Positions 63,245 through 64,000 of a stretch of 64,000 nucleotides of DNA are shown in pieces. The DNA is from Acidobacteriota bacterium (GTDB lineage Bacteria; Acidobacteriota; Vicinamibacteria; Vicinamibacterales; UBA8438): contig JAGWAH010000004.1 of NCBI GenBank assembly GCA_021296515.1, positions 1 through 64,000 of the forward strand, given 5' to 3'. The notes below the pieces were generated by a model. It ran no database searches. It was not told the DNA's origin and worked only from the letters and a program-made list of their open reading frames with translations. The translations under genes were made by a program, and so were the position numbers. The number at the start of each line of letters is the position of its first letter. Position 1 is the stretch's first letter.

Positions 63245-64000
63245 CTAATGGTAGTAGGACATCACGCCCGGACCCGGGCGGATACTGGTCGCGCAGCCAG
63301 AACTCCTTCTTGGCCTGCACGTTGACGACGCTGGGACGGCTCTCGTCGAGCGCCACCTGGTAGGCCCGCTCGAGGGCCGGCCGCATCTCGTCGGGCCGCG
63401 TGACGTACTCGCCGTGCGCCCCGAGCGCCTCGCCGAGCTTGTCGTAGCGCAGGTTTTCCTGGAACAGGTGCACCGGGAGCCCGAGCGTGTTGTTGCGCTG
63501 GCCGGTCCACGTGCCCCACGCGTTGTTGTTGTAGACGACGATGACGGCCGGGAAGCGGTACTTGGACAGCGTCTCGACCTCCATCGCGGTATAGCCGAAG
63601 CCGCCGTCGCCAGTAATACCGATCACCGGGTGGCCCTCGAAGCCCGCCTGCGCTCCGACGCCGTGGCGGACGGCCGCCGCGACACCGACGGTGTAGCCGA
63701 TGTCCGGGCCGATCGCCCCGTACTGGTACGCGCCGTTGATGATCTGCGCCGGCCGGTGCGCGCGCAGGTAGCGCCGCGTGTAGCGCGCGATGCCGTAGCC
63801 GCCCTGCAGAATCGTGGTGCGGTCCGCCGGCAGGTCGCCGTGATGCAGGAAGTCGGCCAGCTCCTTGCCGATGACCGCCGGATGGACCGCGTCGGTGTAC
63901 CCCAGCCCGGTCCGGTAGTACTCCTCGTTCTCCGCCTCGAACGCCTCGCGCGCCGCGGCCACCTCGGCCACCCACGCTGCGCGCCGCTGGCGGGGCATCG
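63245..64000 (-). pseudogene. Thiamine-diphosphate enzyme, C-terminal part, frameshifted and cut by window edge
   Basis: The C-terminal TPP-binding domain of an acetolactate synthase/benzoylformate decarboxylase-like enzyme; the N-terminus lies beyond position 64000. The TPP motif [18 protein letters not shown]...YNNNAWG is complete. [18 protein letters not shown] and [17 protein letters not shown] precede it. After [16 protein letters not shown] the expected end PGVMSYYH and a TAG stop at 63245 are in another frame; one extra C around 63273-63275 (plus strand ccc) accounts for it. As read, the frame runs on through the next gene. Substrate unknown; 2-oxo acids or oxalyl-CoA are family options. 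Confidence 0.8.

Overview
The window is a GC-rich (roughly 70 % by eye), densely packed bacterial chromosome segment with about 70 genes, one tRNA and no rRNA, CRISPR array or insertion sequence. Gene content (ispG/dxr isoprenoid route, Pal lipoprotein, RseP, CdaA/CdaR, PQQ dehydrogenase, c-type cytochromes, microcompartment shell genes, GldFG-like transporter with DUF4340 protein) points to a Gram-negative, diderm, respiring bacterium, most likely an Acidobacteriota member of the Vicinamibacteria type. That placement is inference from gene content, not a phylogeny.

Layout. 1-6.1 kb: end of a TPR protein, a cytochrome c, a zinc-ribbon methyltransferase, hemL, ispG and a Cof-type HAD phosphatase. 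6.1-12.9 kb (minus strand): MATE exporter with a small coiled-coil membrane protein, then the envelope/isoprenoid operon truA-uppS-cdsA-dxr-rseP. 13-15 kb: two glycosyltransferases. 14.9-19.7 kb: pyrimidine synthesis as two divergent units, pyrR-pyrB-pyrC and pyrK-pyrD. 19.7-21.7 kb: glutaredoxin-like protein, pal with a 20-proline tract, a LysW-like zinc ribbon and a PilZ protein with a degenerate receiver. 21.8-28.4 kb: GldA/GldF/GldG-like ABC system, a DUF4340 protein and a PBP4-type lipoprotein.

28.5-32.5 kb (minus strand): queC and a queuosine-precursor transporter downstream of a small microcompartment operon (class II aldolase with a C-terminal targeting helix, one BMC-H, three BMC-P, and a 79-residue Cys/His protein). 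32.5-40 kb: a tilS-ftsH-folP-cdaA-cdaR-glmM cluster covering tRNA-Ile2 modification, protease, folate, c-di-AMP and cell-wall precursor supply. 40-42.2 kb: a lower-GC ATPase + DUF4276-like pair beside a tRNA(CAU) gene, probably a mobile defence module. 42.2-48.2 kb: queA, fabH, ruvB, ruvA, ruvC, yebC and a methyltransferase. 48.4-51 kb: a membrane protein and a frameshifted PQQ dehydrogenase. 51-53.2 kb: an ATPase-TOPRIM/DUF4435-like fusion and a broken ParD/ParE pair.

54-59.9 kb (minus strand): the most unusual block, a self-contained Hsp70 operon encoding a 927-residue helical-repeat protein, a J-like protein with a lost HPD motif, a GrpE-like factor, a DnaK paralogue and a four-cysteine zinc protein. 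60-64 kb: a RelE-type toxin/RHH antitoxin pair with its operator, a DegT aminotransferase, a GNAT enzyme, a cytochrome c, an unknown protein and a frameshifted thiamine-diphosphate enzyme running off the right edge.

Many genes overlap by 1-8 bases (ATGA, GTGA, TTGA junctions), so translational coupling is common. No gene-free stretch exceeds 300 bases. A short imperfect palindrome recurs in intergenic positions, often at gene ends. Three genes (yebC, PQQ dehydrogenase, the thiamine-diphosphate enzyme) carry small indels; whether these are real or assembly errors cannot be decided from the sequence alone.
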